The notes: generated by a model from the letters alone, not told the origin. 64,000 nt of DNA from Dyella dinghuensis (GCF_003977615.1 NZ_RYZR01000003.1:744001-808000), one strand, 5' to 3'; counted from the first letter of the stretch, positions 51,639 through 60,516 are shown. Numbers and translations: made by a program.

Positions 51639-52747
51639 TGTCCTGCTCCCATACCAGGACTTGCAGCACGAACGCTCTGCTGGGTATCGACTTGCGCGGT
51701 GACACTCATACCCGAGTACAGCGGCCACTTCGGATCGATGTTGTCCAGCTCAAGCCGCACGGGCAAACGTTGCACGACCTTCACCCAGTTGCCGGTGGCG
51801 TTCTCAGGTGGCAACACCGAAAATTCCGATCCCGTCCCGGGGCTGATGCTCACAACGTGCGCCTTGAAACGATGCCCAGGATAGGTATCGACATCGACGT
51901 TCGCCGCCTGACCCGGTCGCATATGCGTCAAGCCGGTTTCGCGAAAATTTGCTTCGATCCACACATGGCGGCTCGACATCATCGAGAACACCGTGGCGCC
52001 GCTACTGACGAAATCGCCTACCTGCAGATCGTCAACCTTGGTGACGACGCCATCGTCCGGCGCGATCACCGTGGTATAGGAGAGATCGAGCCGTGCGCGA
52101 TCCAGTTGAGCTTTTGCCTCGCGAACCGTCGGATGCTGATCGACATCGATATTCGGGTCGCCATTCAATTCGGCGACGCTGTTGGACACGTCCTGTTGCG
52201 CCGACGCAATGTGCTGGCGCGCCACCAAAAGGTCCGTTTGGGCCTGCTCATACGTCGAGCGCGACGTGAAATCCGTGGCGAGCAGTGCCTTCTTGCGCTC
52301 ATATTCATGCTCGTCGAAATCGGCCGTAGCCTTGGCTGATTCCACATCGGCCAATTGCCGGCGGTAGGTTGCCTTGAGCGCTTCAACCTGAAGGCGCGCA
52401 CTGCCGAGCCGCGCCTCGGCCTGTTCCACGGCGATCCGGTATGGCTCGGGATCTATCTGGAACAACAACTGACCCGCGCGAACCGGTTGATTGTCCCGCA
52501 CCGCGATGTTCACCACCTGACCGGGAACCCTCGCGTTGATGGAGACCTTCGCGGCCTGCACAAAAGCATCGTCAGTCGCGACATCGTGCGCGGTGGCCAG
52601 ATACCTGGCACCGCCACCTATCACCAGCAACAGCGGCAACGCCGCCATCAGGGGCAGGCGCAGCTTTGCCTTGATGCTCCGGCGCTCGTCTTTCGCGCGA
52701 TCACCCGCGTCCAGCCCACCCGCCACTTCGTCAAATTGTTTACGCAT
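51635..52747 (-). CDS. emrA: EmrA-type membrane-fusion protein
   Basis: 370 residues. A single anchor (LPLMAALPLLLVIGGGARYLA, about 32-52) is followed by ATDDAFVQAAKVSINARVPG, the EmrA-like start of the barrel-sandwich, and a coiled-coil hairpin of about 110 residues (LDRARLDLSYTTVIAPDDGVV ends it). It joins EmrB to the outer-membrane channel. It heads the operon, divergent from tetR by about 147 bases. Confidence 0.9.
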   Translation of the reverse strand: MRKQFDEVAGGLDAGDRAKDERRSIKAKLRLPLMAALPLLLVIGGGARYLATAHDVATDDAFVQAAKVSINARVPGQVVNIAVRDNQPVRAGQLLFQIDPEPYRIAVEQAEARLGSARLQVEALKATYRRQLADVESAKATADFDEHEYERKKALLATDFTSRSTYEQAQTDLLVARQHIASAQQDVSNSVAELNGDPNIDVDQHPTVREAKAQLDRARLDLSYTTVIAPDDGVVTKVDDLQVGDFVSSGATVFSMMSSRHVWIEANFRETGLTHMRPGQAANVDVDTYPGHRFKAHVVSISPGTGSEFSVLPPENATGNWVKVVQRLPVRLELDNIDPKWPLYSGMSVTAQVDTQQSVRAASPGMGAGQ

Positions 52748-52893
52748 CGCAGATTCCTCAATGACTGCCGGGCTGGCGCAAAGACCGTGACTTGGCTCTC
52801 TACCGAGCGGCCGCGCGCCTGACGCTCATGCATGTTGAATTTTGTACATGTTCGGATAATAATCACCCAGCACACGAGAGGTCAAGTATTTTT
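52748..52893. promoter_or_regulatory. Divergent emrA/tetR control region
   Basis: 146 bases between the start codons. CATGTTGA at 52831-52838 and CATGTTCG at 52848-52855 form direct repeats 17 bases apart, next to TTGTACATG and an AT-rich GATAATAATC, which could hold promoter and TetR operator. I do not see a convincing full palindrome. Confidence 0.35.
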
Positions 52894-53523
52894 ATGCTAT
52901 CTGGAACAAAAATAGATAAGAGTGAGAAAAAGCCCCGCGGGCGGCCACGCGCCTACGAGCCTGAGACCGCTCTGCGGCAGGCCGCGGAGGCGTTTTGGAA
53001 GAGCGGTTATTCCGGGACCTCACTCGATGACATTTCCGCCGCCACCGGCATGAACCGGCCGAGCCTTCGGGCGGCGTTCGGCGACAAGCACGACATTTAT
53101 GTCAGGGCGTTAAGTGGCTACTGGGAACTCAAATTTGCAGCGATGCATAAAGCACTGGAGAGCGGCGGCACCTTGGCCGAAGCCTTGATGAAGGTGTACG
53201 ACGCGGCACTATCGATCTACTTCTCCGGCGACGATCAAGTGCTCGGATGCTTCGTCGTCGGGACGGCCGTTACCGAGGCGCCGGGCGATCCGCAGATACT
53301 GGAAATCGCCGCAGAGGGTTTTCGTGCGCTCGATGCCGCGTTTGAAGCGCGCTTCAAACTTGCCCGTACCGCCGGAGAATTGAAACAGGGTGCCGATCCC
53401 AAAACGCTCGCCCTGCTCGCCTCGGCGACGATGCATTCCATAGCTATCCGCGCTCGCACGGGCACCTCGCGGAATGACTTGAGAAAGCTCGCGCAGAAAG
53501 CGGTCAATGCGATCTGCGAGTAA
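52894..53523 (+). CDS. TetR/AcrR-family repressor of the drug pump
   Basis: 209 residues from the ATG at 52894. The N-terminal HTH is RGRPRAYEPETALRQAAEAFWKSG with YSGTSLDDISAATGMNRPSL, and the C-domain begins with YVRALSGYWELKF and is long and helical. The gene is divergent from emrA, the usual arrangement for self- and pump repression by this family. Its ligand is unknown, probably a substrate of the pump. Confidence 0.9.
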   Translation: MLSGTKIDKSEKKPRGRPRAYEPETALRQAAEAFWKSGYSGTSLDDISAATGMNRPSLRAAFGDKHDIYVRALSGYWELKFAAMHKALESGGTLAEALMKVYDAALSIYFSGDDQVLGCFVVGTAVTEAPGDPQILEIAAEGFRALDAAFEARFKLARTAGELKQGADPKTLALLASATMHSIAIRARTGTSRNDLRKLAQKAVNAICE

Positions 53524-53570
53524 TCGGTTGATGCAATCCATATTCGCGAATAAAGCATGGGTTCCTGTCG

Positions 53571-53590
53571 AACTCGGCCTCAGCCGAGTT
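53571..53590 (+). terminator. Possible terminator of tetR
   Basis: AACTCGGC at 53571-53578 pairs with GCCGAGTT at 53583-53590 across CTCA, followed by TTTG. It lies about 50 bases after the tetR stop and before the mug start. Confidence 0.5.
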
Positions 53591-53603
53591 TGCAAGGTGT
53601 GCC

Positions 53604-54122
53604 GTGACTGAAGAACTCCCTGACATCATTGCCGGACGTCTCAACGTGCTCTTTTGCGGAATAAACCCCGGAATGACAGCGGCCGCGACGGGCCATCACT
53701 TCGCTGGAAGAAGCAATCGCTTCTGGCGTGTCATACATCTGGCGGGCTTTACCCCTGAGGAAATTTCGCCTCAGGACGATCGCACGATACTCAAATACGG
53801 ATGCGGTGTGACATCCGTAGTGAAACGACCGACGGCGAGCGCAGATCAGCTTTCACGGGAGGAATTCACCTCCGCCGCAGTGGAATTCGAGCAGAAGATC
53901 GCGCGCTATGCGCCACGCCTTGTCGCCTTTCTAGGCAAGGCAGCGTACGCCGCACTGTCAGGTCAACGAGAGCTCGCCTGGGGATTGCAGCCGGCACGCA
54001 TGGAGGGTGCCGCCATTTGGGTTCTGCCCAATCCCAGTGGAAGGAATCGCGCATTCAATCTCGACAGTCTGGTCGATGCGTATCGTCAACTCTATGCAGC
54101 ATCCATGCACGAACAACACTAA
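53604..54122 (+). CDS. mug: Mismatch-specific uracil-DNA glycosylase (Mug)
   Basis: 172 residues starting at a GTG. VLFCGINPGMTAAATGHHFAG contains the catalytic Asn in GINPG (about 19-23), and VLPNPSGRNRAF provides the second Mug motif (NPSG). It removes uracil or ethenocytosine opposite guanine. It is 13 bases upstream of a 3-methyladenine glycosylase gene, so the two repair enzymes are probably co-expressed. Confidence 0.95.
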   Translation: MTEELPDIIAGRLNVLFCGINPGMTAAATGHHFAGRSNRFWRVIHLAGFTPEEISPQDDRTILKYGCGVTSVVKRPTASADQLSREEFTSAAVEFEQKIARYAPRLVAFLGKAAYAALSGQRELAWGLQPARMEGAAIWVLPNPSGRNRAFNLDSLVDAYRQLYAASMHEQH

Positions 54123-54135
54123 CTGGAGAACTCGG

Positions 54136-54765
54136 TTGGTTAAAAAGAAAGCCACATCGATCATCTGGCCAGGCACGCCGTTGCCGCGTGCGTTCTTTGA
54201 TCGGGTCGCCACGAAGGTGGCACCGCAACTGCTCAACAAAGTCCTGGCGTCCGAGGATGGCCGGGCGGGCCGGATTGTGGAAGTGGAGGCTTATCTCGGC
54301 GCTATCGATCCAGCTGCGCATACGTATCGGGGAAAGACGCCACGGAATGCTGTGATGTTTGGACCACCCGGGCATATGTATGTCTACTTCACGTACGGCA
54401 TGCACTGGTGTGCCAACTGCGTGAGCGGCCCTGAGGGTGATGGTTGCGGTGTACTTATCCGTGCGCTGGAGCCACTACATGGGATTGAACAGATGCGCGC
54501 TGCGCGGCCACGCGTGGCGAGTGATCGCGATTTATGCCGCGGGCCCGCTCGGCTGACGCAGGCCATGGGCATCAATGGCGCGCAAAATGGACTCGATCTT
54601 GTTAGCGCCCATGATGGCTTCACCATCGTCGACGATGGCATGGCTCCGCCCAAAGCACGCGCCGGCAATCTTCGCATCGGCATCAGCGTCGGCAAGGATT
54701 TTCCCTGGCGATGGAATGTGCCTGGCAACCGTTATGTATCAGGTACGACTGCGCAGCGGCGCTGA
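54136..54765 (+). CDS. mpg: DNA-3-methyladenine glycosylase (AAG/MPG family)
   Basis: About 210 residues, starting at a TTG (54136) eight bases after GGAG; a longer in-frame ORF would run back into the mug gene. FFDRVATKVAPQLLNKVLA is the family start, RIVEVEAYLGAIDPAAHTYRG holds the catalytic Glu (E in VEVEAY), and MFGPPGHMYVYFTYGMHWC is the signature loop. The C-terminus closes with FPWRWNVPGNRYVS. It excises alkylated purines. The TTG start is an inference from spacing. Confidence 0.9.
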   Translation: MVKKKATSIIWPGTPLPRAFFDRVATKVAPQLLNKVLASEDGRAGRIVEVEAYLGAIDPAAHTYRGKTPRNAVMFGPPGHMYVYFTYGMHWCANCVSGPEGDGCGVLIRALEPLHGIEQMRAARPRVASDRDLCRGPARLTQAMGINGAQNGLDLVSAHDGFTIVDDGMAPPKARAGNLRIGISVGKDFPWRWNVPGNRYVSGTTAQRR

Positions 54766-55092
54766 TATTCAAAAACGCGTAACCGGCGCAGGCTGGTCCC
54801 TTCCTGGTCTTTTGCCGAATAGCCACAACGCGTTCGGATCACACCCGAATCGCAACTTTTCCAGAAAGTATCGAAGCATAACTTTTCACTTGAACATTTA
54901 TGTCCAAGGCAACTAGTTACGTGCCATTTAACAACCTTTCGATTTCTCGGCCGGCAGTGACGTCAGACCACAGCATTTGGCGCTGCATTTCACTTTGATC
55001 GCGCACACGACGAAGAATCGTTATACCTTTCGAAGATCGGCAACTCGCCGAGCAGGGGGCTGCATGCATTAAAACTCCTGTGGAGAAACAAG
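54766..55092. other. Gene-free region before carbonic anhydrase
   Basis: About 327 bases, AT-richer toward 54840-54930, with no gene or clear hairpin. It ends with TGGAGA, the RBS of the carbonic-anhydrase gene. Its promoter is presumably here, but I see no obvious operator. Confidence 0.4.
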
Positions 55093-55674
55093 ATGAGCAA
55101 GTTCAGCGACTACGAGTACAGGAAACAACCTGGGTTCGATATGAATACCTTCGAGGGAGCGAACCAGGCCATCCCGATGAAGACGCTTGTGATCCACTGC
55201 TTCGACCCTCGAGCCGCCGAAATACCTAAAGCTGTCGCCGAGTATTTGGGCGACGAGGTTTATCCGGGGGAAAACATTCTCGACGAATCCGGCAATCGGG
55301 TTGGCCACACGCGAACACTGTTTGTCGAGACGAACGCGGGTGGACGCGCCGCCTTTGCGCTGGAGTCCGTAGCGTCCATGGACTACATATTCAGCGTTCA
55401 AAACGTCGTCGTGGTTCACCACTCGTTCTGTGGCACGACAACGCTGACTCCCGAGCTGCTCATCGAGGAGTTCCATGATCATTATCACGCCGATATCTCG
55501 ACATTGTTTGATCGCGACAGTCTTGCCATCATGGATTTCGAGACGTCGCTCAAGCACGACATCGCGATGCTTCGCTCGAGCCCTGCGGTGCCCAAGCACA
55601 TCAAGCTCTACGGCTTCTTCTACGAAATCAGTTCCGGCAAGTTGACCGAAGTGGTGCGGGACATTCCTGCATAG
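55093..55674 (+). CDS. Beta-class carbonic anhydrase-like protein
   Basis: 193 residues. MKTLVIHCFDPRAAEIP holds the first zinc Cys and Asp/Arg pair (CxDxR, about 36-40) and VVVHHSFCGTTTL holds the His-x-x-Cys pair (about 115-118), the full set of zinc ligands of beta-carbonic anhydrases. It interconverts CO2 and bicarbonate in the cytosol. A hydrolase gene starts 12 bases downstream. Some relatives are inactive, but all ligands are present here. Confidence 0.85.
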   Translation: MSKFSDYEYRKQPGFDMNTFEGANQAIPMKTLVIHCFDPRAAEIPKAVAEYLGDEVYPGENILDESGNRVGHTRTLFVETNAGGRAAFALESVASMDYIFSVQNVVVVHHSFCGTTTLTPELLIEEFHDHYHADISTLFDRDSLAIMDFETSLKHDIAMLRSSPAVPKHIKLYGFFYEISSGKLTEVVRDIPA

Positions 55675-55686
55675 ATCAGTGTTTCA

Positions 55687-56715
55687 ATGAGCATGCAGCG
55701 CTTCGCTCCATGCTGGTTGCGGACCCTTCCCGTGAAACGAATTATTTTCATCGCTTTATGTGCGCTGTTGGCAAGCGTCAATGCCTTGACCGCTGGGGAA
55801 ACCGATAAAAACCTGGAGATGCCACACATGAACGAAGCCACGACGGTGTATCGCACGGTAAATGTTCAAGGGTTGAACATCTTCTATCGAGAAGCTGGCA
55901 GCAGCAATGCACCTGTCGTTCTCTTGCTGCATGGCTTCCCATCTTCGTCGCGGATGTACGACAAGTTGATACCGGTGCTTGCGGAGCGATATCACGTCAT
56001 CGCACCCGACTATCCGGGATTTGGCCACTCCGATGCACCTTCCCCCGAGACGTTCTCCTATACCTTCGATCACTTGGCGTTGATCATCGATGCGTTTACT
56101 CAGGCGCTCGGCGTCCACCATTACGCGCTGTTTGTGCAGGACTATGGCGGGCCCGTTGGATTTCGTCTTGCACTCATGCATCCCGATCGTATCGACGCTA
56201 TCGTTGTGCAAAATGCGGTCGCTCATGACGAAGGCCTGGGTCCTCTCTGGGCCACTCGCCGTCAATACTGGGCGAACAGGGAGGCTTATGCCGACAAGCT
56301 CCGCGCAAATCTGATCTCGTTCGATGCCGCAAAACAGCGTCACGTCGGCACCGATCCTCACCCCGAGCTTTACGACCCGGACCTTTGGACGGATGAATCT
56401 GCATTTCTGGGTCGTCCAGGCCAGGATCGCATTCAGGAAGATCTCTTTTACGACTACCGCACGAATGTCGCGGCGTATCCGAAGTGGCAAACTTATTTAA
56501 AGACATATCATCCGCCGCTGCTTGTCGTATGGGGAAAATATGACCCCTCTTTTACGGTAGCCGGCGCATGGGCTTACAAACAGGATATGCCTAGTGCAGA
56601 GATACATATCCTGGATGCGGGACATTTCGCCATGGACACAAAAAGTCAGGAAGTGGCGAATCTTACGCTGCAGTTTTTGGATCGCCTGGACCTCCCCAAG
56701 AACGCGCAGCACTGA
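55687..56715 (+). CDS. Exported alpha/beta hydrolase with Asp nucleophile
   Basis: 342 residues. A Sec-type signal (KRIIFIALCALLASVNALTAG) precedes the core. VVLLLHGFPSSSRMY is the oxyanion motif, FVQDYGGPVGFRLAL has Asp at the nucleophile elbow (about 159), VVWGKYDPSFTVAG the acid, and ILDAGHFAMD the His. It is a paralogue of the Tat-type protein at 15751-16794: VAAYPKWQTYLKTYHPPLLVVWG parallels [23 protein letters not shown]. It probably shares a transcript with the carbonic anhydrase gene. Epoxide hydrolase or dehalogenase activity is possible. Confidence 0.85.
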   Translation: MSMQRFAPCWLRTLPVKRIIFIALCALLASVNALTAGETDKNLEMPHMNEATTVYRTVNVQGLNIFYREAGSSNAPVVLLLHGFPSSSRMYDKLIPVLAERYHVIAPDYPGFGHSDAPSPETFSYTFDHLALIIDAFTQALGVHHYALFVQDYGGPVGFRLALMHPDRIDAIVVQNAVAHDEGLGPLWATRRQYWANREAYADKLRANLISFDAAKQRHVGTDPHPELYDPDLWTDESAFLGRPGQDRIQEDLFYDYRTNVAAYPKWQTYLKTYHPPLLVVWGKYDPSFTVAGAWAYKQDMPSAEIHILDAGHFAMDTKSQEVANLTLQFLDRLDLPKNAQH

Positions 56716-56822
56716 GCTTGTCTGCGGCTGAGTACAACACGGATACCCCGATCCGGAGGCAACTTTCATGCGCGCATAACATTCAATCGGTATCGTTGCG
56801 TATCCAGCCAAGGCGCGAGCAT

Positions 56823-57950
56823 ATGCCGTACGAGCAACCCACCGTTCAATCGGCCGTCGTTATTGCCATGCACCTTGTCGACATCGCCGACGCGATCGAC
56901 CTGCCAAAAGTGGAAAGGTTGTGGGACCAGCAGCAGCTTCCGGCCAGCACGCGTATCAAGCTCAGCAGCACTCCGCCCAAAGCCGTGACCTTCGGCGTAC
57001 CCCCGGTGATGCTGACACTCGAAACACTGAGCCTGACGCTTGCGGGCAATCCCTATCAGGCGCAGGTCACGGCGCGCTTGTATGACTTCGGGGCTGCGGG
57101 ATTTTCCATACAGATTCCCGTTGCTGCGTGCAGCTGGGCATCGTTTTCGCAACTGGTGAATGCTGTAGACGCCATGTTCGGCCCGAGTGCCGACAGTCCC
57201 GTGTGGCAGCAACTGCTGAAGCAGCTGCATGACGCCTTGCTTCCTGCTTTGACAAAACCGAGCCCTGCTTTACTGCACGAAGATTACCTGGTGGGCATCG
57301 TGCAGGCCTTCGACGAAGCGATACCGGTCAGCACCATGCACGAGCACATCGATTTGGTGCCACTACTTTCCGGCGAACAACGACCTCTATCCGAACAGGC
57401 GCGCCGTGACCTGCTGCAACAGCGCTTCTCTTACTACGCAGACGATCTGGTAGTACTGACCTGGGATCGCGCCTTCATCTATGAACCGCGCGGCGACTCC
57501 GACGTCAGGGACATTCTTGAGGTCGCCAACGCCCAGCTGCTTGAAATGCGTTTTTACGACGAACTGCTGGATGCCGAACTGCCGCTCATGTATGACCTGG
57601 TCGAGGCGGCTCACCACGCGAGCAATCCCTTTGCAGCGCGGCGGACGGCCGATCTGGCACGCAAGCTTTACACGCTCGTTGCGGAAGTCACCGAAGTCAC
57701 CGAAAAGGTCGACAACGCCCTTCAAGTCACCGAAGACGTTTATCTTGCCCGCGTCTATACGGCGGCATTGGATCTCTTCCGCGTGCGCCAGGTCAGCGGC
57801 GCCGTAGATCGCAAGCTGGCGATCATCCGGGATACCTACGCCGCATTGTATGAAGAGGCCTCAGGCAAACGCGGCGAACTGTTGGAGTTGGCGATCATCG
57901 TGCTGATCGTGGTCGAAATTGCCATCGCGATACTGCGCCACTCAAGCTAG
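56823..57950 (+). CDS. RMD1/DUF155-like protein with C-terminal membrane anchor
   Basis: 375 residues from the ATG at 56823. The middle reads YADDLVVLTWDRAFIYEP followed by VANAQLLEMRFYDELLDAEL, and the end is a single hydrophobic segment LLELAIIVLIVVEIAIAIL. This order (LVV-W, AN-QLLE-RYYD, C-terminal TM) matches the RMD1/DUF155 family, whose eukaryotic members are linked to mitochondrial translation or meiosis. A bacterial role is not established. A helical region rich in Val/Glu (LYTLVAEVTEVTEKVDNALQ) precedes the tail. The ORF is open back to 56718 without a better RBS. Confidence 0.7.
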   Translation: MPYEQPTVQSAVVIAMHLVDIADAIDLPKVERLWDQQQLPASTRIKLSSTPPKAVTFGVPPVMLTLETLSLTLAGNPYQAQVTARLYDFGAAGFSIQIPVAACSWASFSQLVNAVDAMFGPSADSPVWQQLLKQLHDALLPALTKPSPALLHEDYLVGIVQAFDEAIPVSTMHEHIDLVPLLSGEQRPLSEQARRDLLQQRFSYYADDLVVLTWDRAFIYEPRGDSDVRDILEVANAQLLEMRFYDELLDAELPLMYDLVEAAHHASNPFAARRTADLARKLYTLVAEVTEVTEKVDNALQVTEDVYLARVYTAALDLFRVRQVSGAVDRKLAIIRDTYAALYEEASGKRGELLELAIIVLIVVEIAIAILRHSS

Positions 57951-58001
57951 TGGCGCCGCCACTTCCACCCTGTTGATGCGCTGCGAGCAACGCTGGCGGT
58001 T

Positions 58002-58976
58002 TTATTTCAGAAAGCCACGCTTATCGAGCCAGTCGCGAAACATATCCGGCCACCCTTCCTCATCGGGAACACCCACCGCCAAGCCGGCGCCGTGCACGCC
58101 GTGTGCAAACAGGTGCACATCCGCGGGGACCTGCGCCGCGCGAAGCGCTTGGGCAAATACGACGCTGTTTTGCGGACTGATCTGCGCGTCATCCATGCTC
58201 TCGAACAGAAAGACCGGCGGTGTTTGAGCCGTTACGTTCGCCTGTCCGGACAGATAGTGTTCAAGCCGGTCCAAATCGCGGCCTTCATATCCGTAAAGAA
58301 GATGGCCAAGCGAATTGGGTGACGCATAGCTATTCGGCAACATGGAAATGACCGGATATCCCAGGCCAAGAAAATCCGGGCGTGCGTTGGTGTCATCGAT
58401 GGAATCACGCTGAGGCAAGCCAAAATCTGTCGCCGGATGCAGTGTGATCGTACTGGCCAAATGACCACCGGCAGAGAATCCAAATAACCCGATTCTGTCG
58501 GGGCCGATGCCATAGTGTGCGGCGAGGCTGCGCACGAGCTTCAATGCGCGCTGGCCATCCCACATCGGAACGGGATACCGGTAAGTTCCATCCGGCTGGA
58601 CCAGACGATAAAAAAGAACGAACGTCGTAACGTGTAATTGCTGCGAGAAATAATCGCCGACAGGCGCCTGCTCCTTGCGATCGCTCAGGTGATCATAACC
58701 ACCGCCCGGCACCACGATGATCGCCGCACGTGTCGCAGAAACACCCGCTGCCGCAGGATAGATTTTCAGGTAGGGAATATCGCGGCAGGGATCGTCACCG
58801 ATCGCGCCAGGTGCCCTGCCCGCCCACAATCGAATCTCGGTCGTGTCGGCAGGGTCGTAACAAGGGCTGGAATTCGCATGCGCGGGAGCGTCATCCCGTC
58901 GATGATGTTGTTGCGCCATCGCTGTGCCGACGGTGGCGCCGAGTAACAAACAGCAGGAAAGGAAAGACCACTTCAT
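58002..58976 (-). CDS. Exported alpha/beta hydrolase (BD-FAE/esterase-like)
   Basis: 324 residues from the ATG at 58976. A signal peptide (KWSFLSCCLLLGATVGTAMA) is followed by a secreted-enzyme core: AAIIVVPGGGYDHLSDRKE oxyanion loop, GLFGFSAGGHLAS with the nucleophile Ser, and ending HLFAHGVHGAGLAVG with the His. The pattern fits the BD-FAE/acetyl-xylan-type esterases of glycan degradation. It is convergent with the RMD1-like gene and downstream of the small membrane-protein gene on the same strand. Confidence 0.85.
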   Translation of the reverse strand: MKWSFLSCCLLLGATVGTAMAQQHHRRDDAPAHANSSPCYDPADTTEIRLWAGRAPGAIGDDPCRDIPYLKIYPAAAGVSATRAAIIVVPGGGYDHLSDRKEQAPVGDYFSQQLHVTTFVLFYRLVQPDGTYRYPVPMWDGQRALKLVRSLAAHYGIGPDRIGLFGFSAGGHLASTITLHPATDFGLPQRDSIDDTNARPDFLGLGYPVISMLPNSYASPNSLGHLLYGYEGRDLDRLEHYLSGQANVTAQTPPVFLFESMDDAQISPQNSVVFAQALRAAQVPADVHLFAHGVHGAGLAVGVPDEEGWPDMFRDWLDKRGFLK

Positions 58977-59033
58977 GCGGCACATCAATGTTCTCCAGAA
59001 CCATCGCTTTCCACACTTCATCACATACGCATG

Positions 59034-59291
59034 TCAATGACGCGGCAATCCCTCAGAGCCATGACGTAACTTCTCTGTGACACAAGGTCGGGAGGATTGG
59101 ATCAATGACTCCGCCTTCTGCCCGCAACATGTCCGCTTCTCGCCCGCCTGATGCAGCGACCGATGAAAGCAATTAAACGACGAAGTGTGACGACGTCGCC
59201 TGATCGACCTTAGCGCAACAGCGGCCACACCTCCCGCCGAACCCGTGCCGCTCCACAGTAGCAACGCCGTGCCTATGCAAAGTGGACACAT
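59034..59291 (-). CDS. Small membrane protein with N-terminal CPLC motif
   Basis: 85 residues. It opens MCPLCIGTALLLWSGTGSAGG and continues VAAVALRSIRRRR: a single helix preceded by a Cys-Pro-x-Cys motif and followed by a positive patch. I recall many short proteobacterial proteins with such an MCPxC start, but I cannot name a family with certainty. A GAGGA RBS precedes the ATG, which lies 15 bases after the DUF899 stop, so it is likely the third gene of the ArsR-DUF899 operon. The tail after residue 40 may be partly non-conserved. Confidence 0.55.
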   Translation of the reverse strand: MCPLCIGTALLLWSGTGSAGGVAAVALRSIRRRRHTSSFNCFHRSLHQAGEKRTCCGQKAESLIQSSRPCVTEKLRHGSEGLPRH

Positions 59292-59305
59292 GACACGTCC
59301 TCAGA

Positions 59306-59896
59306 TCATGAAGTTGCACAGCATGACGACTTCTTCACCGGCCCGGGCCATCCACCCACGCCACCGGGCAGCATGTCGAAGAAATGCCAAATTGCGCAGA
59401 AGTCGTCGCCCGGGCTGAAGCCGGTATCGGAGACTCGCACGATCGCATCGCCATCGCGTTTAAAAACGGAAACACCGGGCATCCATCCGCCTTTGGCCGA
59501 GACGTAGCCCATGTCTGCGGCAAAACTCGAATCGGCGTGGCTGACCATCGGAAACCGCCAGCCGCGACTCTCGGCGAATTTCTTCTGCACATTCGGACTG
59601 TCAGGACTTGAAACGACGAAGCCCGCGCGTGAAACCACGTGTTGATGAATGCCGTTATATCCGTCTGCCCATAATGTGCAGTAAGAGCACGCGACACCCA
59701 TGTTATGGATGACGATCAGATCTTCGTGATCTCCGAAGAGTTCGGACAAACGCACCGTGCCACTGGCAATTGCGAACTCATAATCTTTCACTTCCTTCGG
59801 CTCGACCGTCGCGATGGCGTCTCTCATCTTCTCGCGAATGTCGGCGATCTGGCGGCGGTAGTCCGCCAGTTTTCCGCTTACGTCTTCGTATTTCAT
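59306..59896 (-). CDS. DUF899 family thioredoxin-fold protein
   Basis: 196 residues, cytosolic. LFGDHEDLIVIHNMGVACSYC opens the thioredoxin-like core, and CSYCTLWADGYNG is the CxxC site (about 71-83). SRGWRFPMVSHADSSFAADMGY is typical of the DUF899 family. GGAG lies before the ATG. It follows the ArsR regulator gene, a frequent pairing. A redox or peroxidase-like role is inferred from the fold only. Confidence 0.8.
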   Translation of the reverse strand: MKYEDVSGKLADYRRQIADIREKMRDAIATVEPKEVKDYEFAIASGTVRLSELFGDHEDLIVIHNMGVACSYCTLWADGYNGIHQHVVSRAGFVVSSPDSPNVQKKFAESRGWRFPMVSHADSSFAADMGYVSAKGGWMPGVSVFKRDGDAIVRVSDTGFSPGDDFCAIWHFFDMLPGGVGGWPGPVKKSSCCATS

Positions 59897-60019
59897 GAGG
59901 GTATTCTCCAGCGAAACATCAAATCAGTTGTCGTAGGCAATACGATGCTTGACCATGACAACCTCCATAAGACGTTCTAACGCTGACGTCGGAGTCGCGC
60001 CGATCTTGTGCAGCGTTGA

Positions 60020-60469
60020 TTACTTCTTGCGTAAGGCGCGTTTCTTGGTCTGCTTGCGCGGTTGCACAGGCGGCTTCCGCTGCGCTTTTCGCTCGTCGAT
60101 ATCCGCCAGGGTGGCGGCAAGCAGGTCGAATTGCTGCTGCCAGTACTTGCTGTAGCGGTTCATCCACACCGCCGCATCGAGCAACGGGCCCGCATCCAGA
60201 CTGCATCGACTGATGCGCCCGGTGCGCTCCTGCTGAACAAGCCCGGTTCGCACCAATACCTGGATGTGGCGCGACACCGCTTGCAGGGAAATATCGAACG
60301 ATTCGGCGAGCTCGGACACCAGCAGCGCCTGCCCGTCCAGGCGTTCCAGAATCTCCCGCCGCACCGGATCGGAGAGCGCAAAAAAGACCTGATCCAGGCG
60401 CGATTTGCCCAATTCCGGGTCCAGCCCGGTTTCATTGACCGCGTGCAGTGTGCGCCGGATATTCATCAT
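60020..60469 (-). CDS. ArsR-family regulator of the DUF899 operon
   Basis: 149 residues. LDQVFFALSDPVRREILERL and VSELAESFDISLQAVSRHIQVL form the ArsR winged helix, with GLVQQERTGRISRCSLD as the wing. The C-terminus is Lys/Arg-rich (KQTKKRALRKK). Two ATG codons stand together at the start. There is no metal-binding CxC motif. The upstream tandem dyads suggest autorepression. Confidence 0.9.
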   Translation of the reverse strand: MMNIRRTLHAVNETGLDPELGKSRLDQVFFALSDPVRREILERLDGQALLVSELAESFDISLQAVSRHIQVLVRTGLVQQERTGRISRCSLDAGPLLDAAVWMNRYSKYWQQQFDLLAATLADIDERKAQRKPPVQPRKQTKKRALRKK

Positions 60470-60480
60470 GGCGTATGAAT

Positions 60481-60516
60481 ATCAACATATCAGTTGATTG
60501 TCAACTAATACGTTGA
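60481..60516 (-). promoter_or_regulatory. Tandem ArsR operators upstream of the DUF899 operon
   Basis: Two copies of the dyad TCAAC-N6-GTTGA lie next to each other: 60482-60497 (extended to ATCAAC...GTTGAT) and 60501-60516. A TTGACA -35 box on the minus strand (60499-60504) lies within them. Start-to-start spacing is 19 bases. A bound repressor would cover the promoter. Confidence 0.6.
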
